Of a stretch of 64,000 nt of DNA, positions 42,515 to 50,699 are shown in pieces. The stretch's first letter is position 1, and each line of letters opens with the position of its first letter. This DNA comes from an uncultured Elusimicrobiales bacterium (GTDB lineage: Bacteria > Elusimicrobiota > Elusimicrobia > Elusimicrobiales > Elusimicrobiaceae): assembly GCA_944324645.1 (NCBI GenBank), contig CALUXB010000001.1, positions 616,837 to 680,836 on the forward strand, given 5' to 3'. A program made the position numbers and the translations under genes. The notes beneath the pieces were generated by a model. The model was not told where the DNA came from and searched no databases. It worked only from the letters and a program-made list of their open reading frames with translations.

Positions 42515-43741
42515 ATGATTAGATTGTTCTCCAAAAGCAGAAATAAAAATACCTTTGCCAGGCGTAAGCCGGTTTTGTTTAAAGAGCCGGCGCGCCGCGG
42601 TTTGCCTGGTAAAGAAAAAGAATGGCAGCCGCTTAAAATTGACCGGCGGCTGGCATTTGTTGTGTTTGCTTTTATTTGTTTTGGCTTAATATTCACCTAT
42701 TCTTCTTCGGCGTTTGATTCTACGGCCTATTTTAAACGCCAACTGATTTTTGATTTCTTAGGTGTTTTGGCGGCACTGTTCCTTTCGCAGTTTTATTTGC
42801 CGTTGCAGCGTCTGTTTAAACCGATGTGGCTGATGTATGGCACGTGGGCGTTGCTGCTGATTGTGCTTTTTACAGAACCCATAGCCAATGTGCACCGCTG
42901 GATAAACTTGGGCTTTTTTAATTTGCAGCCCTCAGAAGTGGCTAAAGTGACTTTGGTGATTTATGTGGCCGATTATTTAAGTAATGTACAGGGAAAATTG
43001 GCCAAAAACTGGAAGCTGCTCATTAAACCTTTGCTGGTCAGCGGGGTTACTTTTGCTCTGATGATGAAAGCGCCGGATTTGGGTACGCCAATGTTGATGG
43101 GGGCGGTGGTGGTGCTGATGCTTTATGTAGCCGGTGCCAGCCTAAAGCATTTGGCGGTTTTGTTTGCCTTGTCTATTCCTGTCATTTTGTATCAGCTGAT
43201 TTTTTATACGTACCGCTTGGAGCGTTTGCTTTCTTTCTTAAACCCCGAAGCACAGGCCGGGGGGGCCGGCTATCAGCTGACGCAATCTTTTTTGGCGGTA
43301 GGTTCCGGCGGCTGGTTTGGCAAAGGGTTGGGAAACAGTGAACTAAAATTGGAATATCTGCCAGCGGCCCATACAGACTTCATTTTTTCTATAATGTGTG
43401 AAGAAGTGGGGTTGGTAGGGGTGCTTATTGTTATTTTCTTTTTCTGTTGGCTGTTGGTGCGCGGAATCAGTTTAGCGCGGGTGGCCAAAAACAGTTTTAA
43501 TAGTTTGGTCATTTTTGGCCTGACGATGACTATATCTATTCAAGCTTTTTTTAATATGGCTATGGCTATCGGCCTGCTGCCTACCAAAGGCATTCCGCTT
43601 CCGTTTTTCTCTTATGGTGGGTCTTCGGTTATTATGACGTTGGTAATGGTGGGGATTATTTTAAATTTAGCCGCTAGCGAAGCGGCCCCCAAAGCCCGCC
43701 GACAGGATGATTTTACCGATTATAAGAACAGGAATAGGTAA
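42515..43741 (+). CDS. ftsW: SEDS family glycosyltransferase FtsW
   Basis: A 408-residue membrane protein with about ten hydrophobic helices after a basic N-terminus (MIRLFSKSRNKNTFARRKP). SEDS signatures: ANVHRWINLGFFNLQPSEVAK, MKAPDLGTPML, AHTDFIFSIMCEE and PFFSYGGSSVIMTL. The cluster position after mraY and before murG identifies FtsW rather than RodA. The start chosen is the ATG 30 nt after mraY; no clear ribosome site is visible there, and a longer frame reading into mraY is rejected. Confidence 0.93.
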   Translation: MIRLFSKSRNKNTFARRKPVLFKEPARRGLPGKEKEWQPLKIDRRLAFVVFAFICFGLIFTYSSSAFDSTAYFKRQLIFDFLGVLAALFLSQFYLPLQRLFKPMWLMYGTWALLLIVLFTEPIANVHRWINLGFFNLQPSEVAKVTLVIYVADYLSNVQGKLAKNWKLLIKPLLVSGVTFALMMKAPDLGTPMLMGAVVVLMLYVAGASLKHLAVLFALSIPVILYQLIFYTYRLERLLSFLNPEAQAGGAGYQLTQSFLAVGSGGWFGKGLGNSELKLEYLPAAHTDFIFSIMCEEVGLVGVLIVIFFFCWLLVRGISLARVAKNSFNSLVIFGLTMTISIQAFFNMAMAIGLLPTKGIPLPFFSYGGSSVIMTLVMVGIILNLAASEAAPKARRQDDFTDYKNRNR

Positions 43742-43743
43742 AT

Positions 43744-44838
43744 ATGAACAAACGCTTTCTGATAGCCGCCGGCGGAACGGGCGGGCATTTTTATCCTGGT
43801 TTTTCTTTAGGGCGTCTGCTTAATAAGCAGGGGTGCAGCGTACTTTTTATCGTACGGCAGGGGGACCCTTCTTGCTCTTTGTTAGAAGAAAGCAAACTAA
43901 AATACCGGGAAATTGATTTCTGTTCGCTGCCTCGGTCTTTTAATCCGCTGCGTTATATAGTGTTTGGCTGGAAGTTTATCAAAGCTTTAGGTCAAACGCG
44001 CCGCATACTGGCGGAGTTTAAACCGGATGTGGCTGTGGGAACGGGGGGATATATTTCCTTTCCGCTGGTTTTTATGGCCCACCTGCAAGGGGTTAAGACG
44101 GCGGTGCACGATTCTAACACCAAAGTAGGGTTGGCTAATAAAATTTGTTCGCGCTGGACGCAGCTTTTTTTGCTGGGGTTGCCGGTAAATGAGCCAATCA
44201 AAAACGCTGTACTGGTGGGCACCCCGATCCGCCGGGAATTTGCAGAGCCGGTCCACCGTGCCGAAACGCTGAGAGGGTTGGGGCTGAACCCAACTTATCA
44301 AACGGTCCTTCTCTTTGGCGGCAGCCAAGGGGCCAAGGCGCTAAACCAGGCGCTGATAGAAGCCGTCAAACGGCTGGTGTCGGAAAACGAAGAATGGCAG
44401 TTTATTCATATCAGCGGGGAACGTTGGTACCAAAGTATTTGTGACCGTTATGGTAAAACCCTGCGCGTGAAAGTATTGCCTTATTCCAATGAAATTTATG
44501 ATTTAATCCATACGGCAGATCTGGTAGTCTGCCGCAGCGGGGCTGGCACGATAGCAGAGCTGGTCTATTGCAAAAAGCCGGCAGTATTAGTTCCGCTTCC
44601 TACGGCGGCGGCCAATCACCAGTATTACAATGCCAAAGTGCTGCAAAGCGTGGGTTGTGCGGCTTTGGTGCAGCAGGGGCCTAATTTGCAAACGGAGCTT
44701 TATACGTTGATGGACCGTATTTTTAATGCGGCCAACAACTCTGTCTTGCAGATGATGCACGAAAATTATGCCAAGCTGGGCCTGCCAGACCCTATAACGG
44801 CTACAGAAAATATAGCCAAATTGCTTAAAAATCTCTAA
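43744..44838 (+). CDS. murG: Lipid II synthase MurG
   Basis: A 364-residue GT-B glycosyltransferase adding GlcNAc to lipid I. Motifs: AAGGTGGHFYPGFSL (residues 7-21), VGTGGYISFPLVF, LLFGGSQGAKALNQAL, CRSGAGTIAELVYCKKPAVLVPLPTAAANHQYYNA. It starts right after the ftsW stop. A strong terminator follows, so the cluster stops here, without murC, murD, murB, ddl, ftsQ, ftsA or ftsZ. Confidence 0.96.
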   Translation: MNKRFLIAAGGTGGHFYPGFSLGRLLNKQGCSVLFIVRQGDPSCSLLEESKLKYREIDFCSLPRSFNPLRYIVFGWKFIKALGQTRRILAEFKPDVAVGTGGYISFPLVFMAHLQGVKTAVHDSNTKVGLANKICSRWTQLFLLGLPVNEPIKNAVLVGTPIRREFAEPVHRAETLRGLGLNPTYQTVLLFGGSQGAKALNQALIEAVKRLVSENEEWQFIHISGERWYQSICDRYGKTLRVKVLPYSNEIYDLIHTADLVVCRSGAGTIAELVYCKKPAVLVPLPTAAANHQYYNAKVLQSVGCAALVQQGPNLQTELYTLMDRIFNAANNSVLQMMHENYAKLGLPDPITATENIAKLLKNL

Positions 44839-44883
44839 TATAGCTGCCATTTAAAAATATCTAATACCTCTATCGTCTTTTGG

Positions 44884-44908
44884 CCCCGGTTTTGTGCCGG
44901 GGTTTTTT
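44884..44908 (+). terminator. Intrinsic terminator of the cell-wall/division operon
   Basis: CCCCGG and CCGGGG with a 7-nt loop and a T6 run. Confidence 0.88.
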
Positions 44909-45026
44909 ATTCAGTAGAGTAGAGCTGCGACAAAGTGGCTTCTTGCGTGGTTGGGTGTGGGATTGATTGGCGCAAGGAGCGTTTTTCTTTAGGTTTAAAT
45001 AACTTCTTTCATTTGGCAAAACTTCC

Positions 45027-45055
45027 TTGACAAAAAAGGGCGGAATCTATATAAT
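45027..45055 (+). promoter_or_regulatory. Perfect sigma70 promoter of the metal operon
   Basis: TTGACA (45027-45032), 17-nt spacer, TATAAT (45050-45055), matching consensus at every position. The predicted start near 45062 lies inside the operator. Confidence 0.92.
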
Positions 45056-45079
45056 ATATATGAACACTTGTTCATATAT
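45056..45079. promoter_or_regulatory. ArsR/SmtB-type operator
   Basis: A perfect inverted repeat with 11-bp arms and a 2-nt centre (ATATGAACA...TGTTCATAT core), overlapping the transcription start. It has the 12-2-12 form and TGAACA/TGTTCA half-sites of SmtB/ZiaR/CadC operators, so the repressor encoded downstream should bind it and block the promoter until metal appears. Confidence 0.88.
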
Positions 45080-45155
45080 TAAACTTAAGTGGTTTAAATT
45101 TGATTTGCTGTTTGCTGTTTAATACTTTACAACCTCAGAAGAAAAAGAGGAACTT

Positions 45156-45509
45156 ATGAAAAAAGAACTTTCACCGTCTTTTCTGCATTTAACCGCCGCT
45201 CAAGCGCGCACATTAGCCAAAAATATGCCGCCGGAAGAAGTGCTTTATGAATTGGCCGATTTATACAAAATGTTTGCCGATTCCACGCGCGTGCGCATTT
45301 TGTCTGCGTTGCAGGCGCAGGAGCTGTGCGTGCTGGACTTGGCGGCTTTGCTGGGGGTCAGCCAGTCGGCGTTGTCGCACCAGCTGCGCATTTTAAAACA
45401 AGCCAAGCTGGTCAAAAGCCAGCGGGAAGGAAAAATTATTTTTTATTCTTTGGCAGACAGCCACGTAGAATCTATCTTTAAGCAAGGCTTAGACCATGTG
45501 CGGGAATAA
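45156..45509 (+). CDS. Metal-sensing ArsR/SmtB-family repressor
   Basis: A 117-residue winged-helix repressor. The recognition helix is GVSQSALSHQLRILKQAKLV (residues 67-86). The alpha5 zinc site of SmtB/ZiaR/CzrA is intact: D101 and H103 in LADSHVESIF, H114 and E117 in DHVRE. The CadC-type alpha3 site is partial (ELCVLD keeps C58 and D61 but has Leu in place of the second Cys). This favours zinc sensing, by inference. AGAGGA precedes the start. The ATPase follows after 6 nt. Confidence 0.92.
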   Translation: MKKELSPSFLHLTAAQARTLAKNMPPEEVLYELADLYKMFADSTRVRILSALQAQELCVLDLAALLGVSQSALSHQLRILKQAKLVKSQREGKIIFYSLADSHVESIFKQGLDHVRE

Positions 45510-45515
45510 ACACAT

Positions 45516-47351
45516 ATGAAAAGGCAATTAATACAAATTTTACTGGGGGGAATGCTTTTTGCAGCGGCGCTTGTAGTGCCGGCGGCAGGGCTGAAGCTGG
45601 GGTTGTTTGTGCTGGCGTATCTAGTCTGCGGGGGGGACGTATTATACCGCTCTGTGCGCAATGTGGCGCGCGGGGAGTGGCTGGATGAAAACTTCCTAAT
45701 GTCTTTAGCCACGCTGGGGGCTTTTGCCATTAGGGAATATCCGGAAGCGGTGGCGGTAATGCTTTTTTACCAAACGGGGGAATTTTTCTTGCATTGGGCG
45801 GTGCACCGCAGCCGGCGCAGTGTACGCTCTTTAATGGAGCTGCAACCCCATACCGTTTGGATCAAACAAGGGGATAAATGGGCCGAAGTAAAACCGCAAA
45901 GCGTGCAAAAAGGCGATGTTTTTTGGGTCAAACCCGGCGAGCGGGTGCCGATAGACGGCGTAGTGCGCAAAGGCCGCAGCTTAATAGACGCTTCTGCGCT
46001 GACGGGGGAGTCTTTGCCTTACAGCGCCTCGGCCGGGCAGGAGCTGCTGGCCGGCGTGATTGCGCTGGACGGAGAGCTGGAATTGCAGGCCCTGCGCCCC
46101 TATGCCAGCTCCGCCATTGCCAAAATTTTGGAGTTGGTGGAAAACGCTTCGGCCAAAAAAACGCCCACCGAGCGTTTTATTACCCGTTTTGCCCGCTACT
46201 ACACCCCGGCGGTGGTGGCGGCTGCGCTGCTTACGGCTTTTGTGCCGCCTTTGCTCTTGCCGGACGCTTCGCTGAAAGTGTGGCTGTACCGGGCGCTGAT
46301 TTTTCTGGTAATTTCTTGCCCGTGTGCGCTGGTGCTTTCGGTGCCGCTGGGGTTCTTTGGCGGCATTGGGGCGGCTGCGCGGCGCGGTATTTTGATTAAA
46401 GGAAGCGGCAGTTTGGAAGGGTTAGCCAAAGGAAGTATCATTGTGTTTGACAAAACCGGCACGCTGACCCGCGGGCAGTTTGAAGTAAGCGGCGTTTATC
46501 CGGCGGGCGGATTTTCCAAAGAGCAACTGCTGGAGCTGGCCGCTTATGCAGAAAGCGCTTCCACCCACCCGCTGGCGCAAGCCATAGTCAAAGCCTATGG
46601 TCAAGAGATAGACCGCACCCGCCTGGCGGATATGCGCGAAAAAGCGGGCCTGGGCGTATTTGCCCGTGTGGACGGGCGGGAAGTGTTTGCCGGCAAAAAA
46701 AGCGGTTTGGGGGCTGTTTCTGATGAGCAAACACCGCAGCTTGAGCAGACAACTGTCTTTGTAGCGGTAGATGGTGTGTATGCGGGGGCTTTAGCCTTGG
46801 CAGACGCTGTAAAGCCGGACGCCGCCCAAGCGGTGGCGGCGCTTAAAAAGCTGGGCTTTGCCCAAAGTATTATGCTGACCGGGGACCGCCCGCAACCGGC
46901 CCACTTGGCGGCCCGCCAATGCGGAGTAGATAAAGTGTACGCTTCTTTGCTTCCGGCAGATAAAGTCGGCGCAGTAGAGCAGCTGCTCAAAGAAAAGAAA
47001 CCGGGCACTACTTTGCTTTTCGCCGGGGACGGCATTAACGACGCCCCGGTGCTGGCGCGGGCAGATGTGGGGATAGCGATGGGCGCGCTGGGCTCAGACG
47101 CCGCCATAGAAGCCGCCGACGTGGTGCTGACCGACGACAAACTCTCCAAAATCCCCCAAGCGGTGGCCTTAAGCCGCTTTACGGTGCAAATTGTAAAGCA
47201 GAATATTTGGTTTTCTCTGTTGGTAAAAGCCGCCGTTATGGGGCTGGGCATACTGGGGCTGGCTAATTTGTGGGAAGCGGTATTTGCCGATGTGGGGGTG
47301 GCGGTGCTGGCGGTGCTTAATTCCTTGCGCCCGCTGGCGTGCAAAAAATAA
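45516..47351 (+). CDS. P1B-type heavy-metal-exporting ATPase (Zn/Cd/Pb class)
   Basis: A 611-residue P-type ATPase in the inner membrane. TGES actuator motif (163-166), CPC membrane metal site in VISCPCALVLS (268-270), phosphorylation Asp312 in FDKTGTLT, the HP motif in STHPLAQAIV, and GDGINDAPVLARADVGIAMG. There is no N-terminal metal-binding domain with CxxC. CPC together with the linked ArsR/SmtB repressor points to Zn/Cd/Pb export (ZntA/CadA group) rather than copper. It is cotranscribed with the repressor. Confidence 0.93.
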   Translation: MKRQLIQILLGGMLFAAALVVPAAGLKLGLFVLAYLVCGGDVLYRSVRNVARGEWLDENFLMSLATLGAFAIREYPEAVAVMLFYQTGEFFLHWAVHRSRRSVRSLMELQPHTVWIKQGDKWAEVKPQSVQKGDVFWVKPGERVPIDGVVRKGRSLIDASALTGESLPYSASAGQELLAGVIALDGELELQALRPYASSAIAKILELVENASAKKTPTERFITRFARYYTPAVVAAALLTAFVPPLLLPDASLKVWLYRALIFLVISCPCALVLSVPLGFFGGIGAAARRGILIKGSGSLEGLAKGSIIVFDKTGTLTRGQFEVSGVYPAGGFSKEQLLELAAYAESASTHPLAQAIVKAYGQEIDRTRLADMREKAGLGVFARVDGREVFAGKKSGLGAVSDEQTPQLEQTTVFVAVDGVYAGALALADAVKPDAAQAVAALKKLGFAQSIMLTGDRPQPAHLAARQCGVDKVYASLLPADKVGAVEQLLKEKKPGTTLLFAGDGINDAPVLARADVGIAMGALGSDAAIEAADVVLTDDKLSKIPQAVALSRFTVQIVKQNIWFSLLVKAAVMGLGILGLANLWEAVFADVGVAVLAVLNSLRPLACKK

Positions 47352-47395
47352 AATAGCCGCCGCTTTGGCCTCTGGCGGAAAAGAAAGATATGCAT

Positions 47396-47427
47396 AAAAT
47401 CCCCGGGTGTTTTTCCGGGGATTTTCT
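47396..47427 (+). terminator. Intrinsic terminator of the metal operon
   Basis: AAAATCCCCGG and CCGGGGATTTT around an 8-nt loop. Confidence 0.85.
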
Positions 47428-47519
47428 AAACCCGCCTGCAATAAGCCACCTGCGGCGCAAGGCGGCTTTGAGTTTTCCTTTCTCTTCTTTCTATACAAGC
47501 TGTCCATAAACCGCTTTTG

Positions 47520-47525
47520 TATAAT
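47520..47525 (+). promoter_or_regulatory. -10 of the Cof-type HAD gene (leaderless)
   Basis: Consensus TATAAT with exactly 6 nt to the ATG at 47532 and no ribosome site. No clear -35. Confidence 0.5.
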
Positions 47526-47531
47526 TTATAT

Positions 47532-48320
47532 ATGTGCAGTTATAAAATGGTATTTTCCGATTTGGACGGCACTCTTTTAAATTCCGCCCACCACGTGCCC
47601 GCCGCCACCGCGCAATATCTGCGCGTACTTTCAGCCCCCGGGGTGCCGTTTGTAATTGTTACGGCGCGTATGCCGCAGGCGGCTTATCCGTTGCAAGAGG
47701 AAATAGGCATATCTTCTCCTATCATTTGCTATGGCGGCGCTCTGACGCTGGACGCCCGACATCAGATTTTACGCAGTGTAACGCTTTCTGCAACAGATAC
47801 CGCCCGTGTGATGGTATGGGTACAAAAGAAATGGCCCGACGTTTCCTGCTCACTCTATGCCCAAAACACTTGGTATGCGCCGCAGGATAAGCTGGTGGAA
47901 GAAGAGAGCCGTATTACCGGGGTCACGGCGCAGCCGCTTGTTTGCAATCAAAAAGTGCGGGCTCATAAAGTATTTTTAATGGTGAGAGAGAGTGAGCGCT
48001 GCCCGCAAATGTTGGAGCAACTAAAACAGGCTTTTTCCGCGTTGTGTGTATCTTATTCCGGCTTTGGACATATAGAAATAACCGCTCCCGGCGCTTGCAA
48101 AGCACAGGCTTTGCAAGATTTGTGCCAACAGCTGCATATACCCGTGAGCCAATCTGTTGCGTTTGGGGATAGTTTAAATGACGCAGATATGCTGCGTGCC
48201 GCCGGGCTGGGGGTGGCGGTGGCAAATGCAGCGGCGCAAGTGCGGGCTGCCGCGGATAGAATTTGTCCTTCCAACGAAGAGGAAGGCGTAAGACAAACCC
48301 TTCAAGAGCTGTTTGGCTAA
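47532..48320 (+). CDS. Cof-type HAD phosphatase
   Basis: A 262-residue HAD hydrolase with motif I FSDLDGTLLNS, motif II VTARM, a C2-type cap inserted in the middle, the motif III Lys around APGACKAQAL and motif IV AFGDSLNDADMLRAAG. This is the Cof/YidA/YbjI group, which act on sugar phosphates or related small molecules; the substrate is unknown. The start at MCSYKMVF is chosen because the -10 lies 6 nt before it; another ATG 15 nt upstream would overlap the -10. Confidence 0.87.
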   Translation: MCSYKMVFSDLDGTLLNSAHHVPAATAQYLRVLSAPGVPFVIVTARMPQAAYPLQEEIGISSPIICYGGALTLDARHQILRSVTLSATDTARVMVWVQKKWPDVSCSLYAQNTWYAPQDKLVEEESRITGVTAQPLVCNQKVRAHKVFLMVRESERCPQMLEQLKQAFSALCVSYSGFGHIEITAPGACKAQALQDLCQQLHIPVSQSVAFGDSLNDADMLRAAGLGVAVANAAAQVRAAADRICPSNEEEGVRQTLQELFG

Positions 48321-48365
48321 AATTTGGCTTGCGTTATTTTATAAATTCCCCTTTTTAAGAGTTAA

Positions 48366-48391
48366 AAAACCCCGCTTTTCAGCGGGGTTTT
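48366..48391. terminator. Bidirectional terminator
   Basis: AAAACCCCGCT and AGCGGGGTTTT with loop TTTC, between the convergent HAD gene and mltG. Confidence 0.93.
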
Positions 48392-48396
48392 GGGTA

Positions 48397-49368
48397 TTAT
48401 TTTTTGCGGCGGTATTTGTTTTTCTTAATTAAATGTTCATTGTAGGTGCGGCTGAAATCGTGTCGGCCGGTATTGTCTGCTACAAAGTAAAGCGCGTCAA
48501 AATCCGGCTCCGGGTTTAGCACCGCTTTGACCGATTCGTAGCTGGGGTTGCAAATCGGCCCCGGCGGCAGACCGTTGTAGCGATAGGTATTGTAGGGGGA
48601 TTTGTTGCGCAGGTCCCGGTAGGTCAGGCCTTTTTTCCAGTAGCGGTTTTCGCGGAAGTTAAAGCCCAGCGCGTATTGCACCGTAGGGTCGGCTTCCAGG
48701 CGTTTGCCAATTTTGAGGCGGTTTAAATACACGGCGGCTATTTTGGGCCGCTCATCGTGAAAGATAGCTTCCCGCTCTACAATAGAGGCCACCGTAAGCA
48801 CTTCTTTCTCCGTCAAATTGGTTTTATATTGGGAAAAAAGCGGTTTTACTTTACTGTTGTACTGCGCCAGCATAGCGTCCACCACCGCCCAGGCGGGGGT
48901 ATTCTCGGAAAAATAATAGGTGGAGGGGAAAAGATAGCCTTCCAGCTCGCGCTTGCGCACAATGTCTAAGAAAGCGTGCGGGTCGGTAATGTCGTTGGCG
49001 GCGAGCACCTCGGCTATTTCTTCGCTGCGCCAGCCCTCTAAGGTGGTTAACTTAGCCAAATGCAGGCACTGCCCGCTTTTAATGCAGTTGAGCACCGACT
49101 CCGAGGGCATATTCTTATACAAATCGTATTTGCCCGCTTTGAGGTCTTTGGCAGAAGAAGAAAGACGTAAAATCAGCTTAAACCAGGTGCGGCTCTTAAT
49201 GACACCGGCGTCTTTAAGGTTTTGTGCTACCTCAGAGGCGGTTTGCCCCGGTTTTATCTCAAACACCAGCGCTTCGCCTTTGTTAAAATAGTGCAGTTTA
49301 ATAAACAGCGCAAAAGCGATAATACACGCCAAAAAAACGATGCAAGAGATTAGAAAACGTTTATTCAT
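48397..49368 (-). CDS. mltG: Endolytic transglycosylase MltG
   Basis: A 323-residue YceG-family enzyme cleaving nascent glycan strands. One membrane helix (residues 5-26) is followed by a LysM-like segment (FEIKPGQTASEVAQNL) and the catalytic domain with LEGYLFPSTYYF, LTVASIVEREA (catalytic Glu), RPKIAAVYLNRLKIGKRLEADPTVQYALG, and NTYRYNGLPPGPICNPS. The start MNKRFLI is used; a longer frame overlaps tyrS. It begins 13 nt after the tyrS stop, without a clear ribosome site, so it is probably cotranscribed. Confidence 0.93.
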   Translation of the reverse strand: MNKRFLISCIVFLACIIAFALFIKLHYFNKGEALVFEIKPGQTASEVAQNLKDAGVIKSRTWFKLILRLSSSAKDLKAGKYDLYKNMPSESVLNCIKSGQCLHLAKLTTLEGWRSEEIAEVLAANDITDPHAFLDIVRKRELEGYLFPSTYYFSENTPAWAVVDAMLAQYNSKVKPLFSQYKTNLTEKEVLTVASIVEREAIFHDERPKIAAVYLNRLKIGKRLEADPTVQYALGFNFRENRYWKKGLTYRDLRNKSPYNTYRYNGLPPGPICNPSYESVKAVLNPEPDFDALYFVADNTGRHDFSRTYNEHLIKKNKYRRKK

Positions 49369-49381
49369 TGTAGTGTGCAAT

Positions 49382-50542
49382 TTAATGTTGCAATTTAAAA
49401 AACGCGCGCTTGCCGGCCTGCAGCACATCGCCGTCTTGAAAAGAGAAAGGGCCGTCTTGCGTTATTTTTTCTCCGTTTAAGCGCACCGCGCCCTGCTCAA
49501 TCAAAGCGCGGGCTTTGTTTTTGCTTTGGGCGGCGCCGGCTTCAAACAGTACAGCCGAAAGCATAGCCCCTTCGGCCGGTTTAAAAAGCGGCATTTCATC
49601 GGGATTTTCTTTTTTGGAAAACACCTTTTCAAAATTTTCACGCGCGGCCTGCGCAGCTTCCTTTCCGTGGAAACGCTCCGTCAAAAGACCGGCCAGTTTC
49701 TTTTTGGCTTCCATGGGGTGCATGGCTTTGACTTGGTCCATATTTTCCGAGGTTAACAGCTCATAGTAGTTCATCATCATCTCATCGGAAATAGACATCA
49801 GCTTGCCAAACATGTCATTGGGCGCGTCGTTAAGCCCTACATAATTGCCGTAGGATTTGGACATTTTCTTCACGCCGTCAATACCCACCAAAAGCGGCAC
49901 CGTCAGCGCAATTTGCGCTTCCTGTCCGTTTTGTTTTTGCAGCTGGCGGCCTACGAGTAAATTGAAAATCTGGTCCGTTCCGCCCAGCTCCACATCGGCT
50001 TTCAGCGCCACCGAATCCTGCCCCTGGAACAAACTGTATAAAATCTCCAGCATGCTAATGGGGTTGCCCTCTTTCATGCGTTTTTTAAAATCATCGCGCT
50101 CCAGCACCTGGGAAACGGTTACTTTGGCAAGCGTTTGCAATAAATCTTTGCCGCTGACAAAGGGGTCCAGCCACTCACTGTTAAAGCGGATTTGGGTCTG
50201 CTGCGGTTTTAAGACTTTAAAGGCCTGGTCGGTATAGGTTTTGGCGTTTTCCAAGATTTTTTCCCGCGGCAGGACGGGGCGGGTGGAATCGCGGCCCGAA
50301 GGGTCGCCTATAGCGGCGGTAAAATCCCCAATCACCAGCACGGCGGTGTGGCCCAAATCCTGAAACCGGCGCAGCAAGGAGAGCACCACGCTGTGCCCCA
50401 AATGCAGGTCTGCGCTGGTAGGATCACAGCCCAGTTTTACCACCAGCTTCTTTCCGCTTTCCAATTTTTTCTGCAAGCCTTCCACATTTACCACATCTAC
50501 GCAACCGCGGGTTAAAAAAGCAATTTGTTCTTGGATATTCAT
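49382..50542 (-). CDS. tyrS: Tyrosine-tRNA ligase
   Basis: The start MNIQEQIAFL follows GAGG; residues upstream in the frame are not used. The 386-residue class I enzyme has the HIGH-equivalent HLGH in GCDPTSADLHLGHSVVLS, the KMSKS loop KKMSKSYGNYVGL, and a C-terminal S4 RNA-binding domain (KARALIEQGAVRLNGEKI). It belongs to the TyrRS group with the KMSKS form (TyrZ-like), by recollection. An extended -10 lies upstream; no T-box was seen. Confidence 0.95.
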   Translation of the reverse strand: MNIQEQIAFLTRGCVDVVNVEGLQKKLESGKKLVVKLGCDPTSADLHLGHSVVLSLLRRFQDLGHTAVLVIGDFTAAIGDPSGRDSTRPVLPREKILENAKTYTDQAFKVLKPQQTQIRFNSEWLDPFVSGKDLLQTLAKVTVSQVLERDDFKKRMKEGNPISMLEILYSLFQGQDSVALKADVELGGTDQIFNLLVGRQLQKQNGQEAQIALTVPLLVGIDGVKKMSKSYGNYVGLNDAPNDMFGKLMSISDEMMMNYYELLTSENMDQVKAMHPMEAKKKLAGLLTERFHGKEAAQAARENFEKVFSKKENPDEMPLFKPAEGAMLSAVLFEAGAAQSKNKARALIEQGAVRLNGEKITQDGPFSFQDGDVLQAGKRAFFKLQH

Positions 50543-50621
50543 ACATTCCTCATTTAAATAATACCGCCTCTTGTGCCGCGCCGCCACGGCGGGGCGCTAG
50601 GGGCAAAAATCTCTATTTTCT

Positions 50622-50630
50622 ATTTTAGCA
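50622..50630 (-). promoter_or_regulatory. Extended -10 promoter of tyrS-mltG
   Basis: TGC-TAAAAT on the minus strand, with a leader of about 70 nt to tyrS. Confidence 0.45.
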
Positions 50631-50699
50631 TATACGCGCGCGTAAGGGAAAAAGCACTATAACTACCGGTGCGCCTGCAACGCGGCAGCCAAGCCCCAA

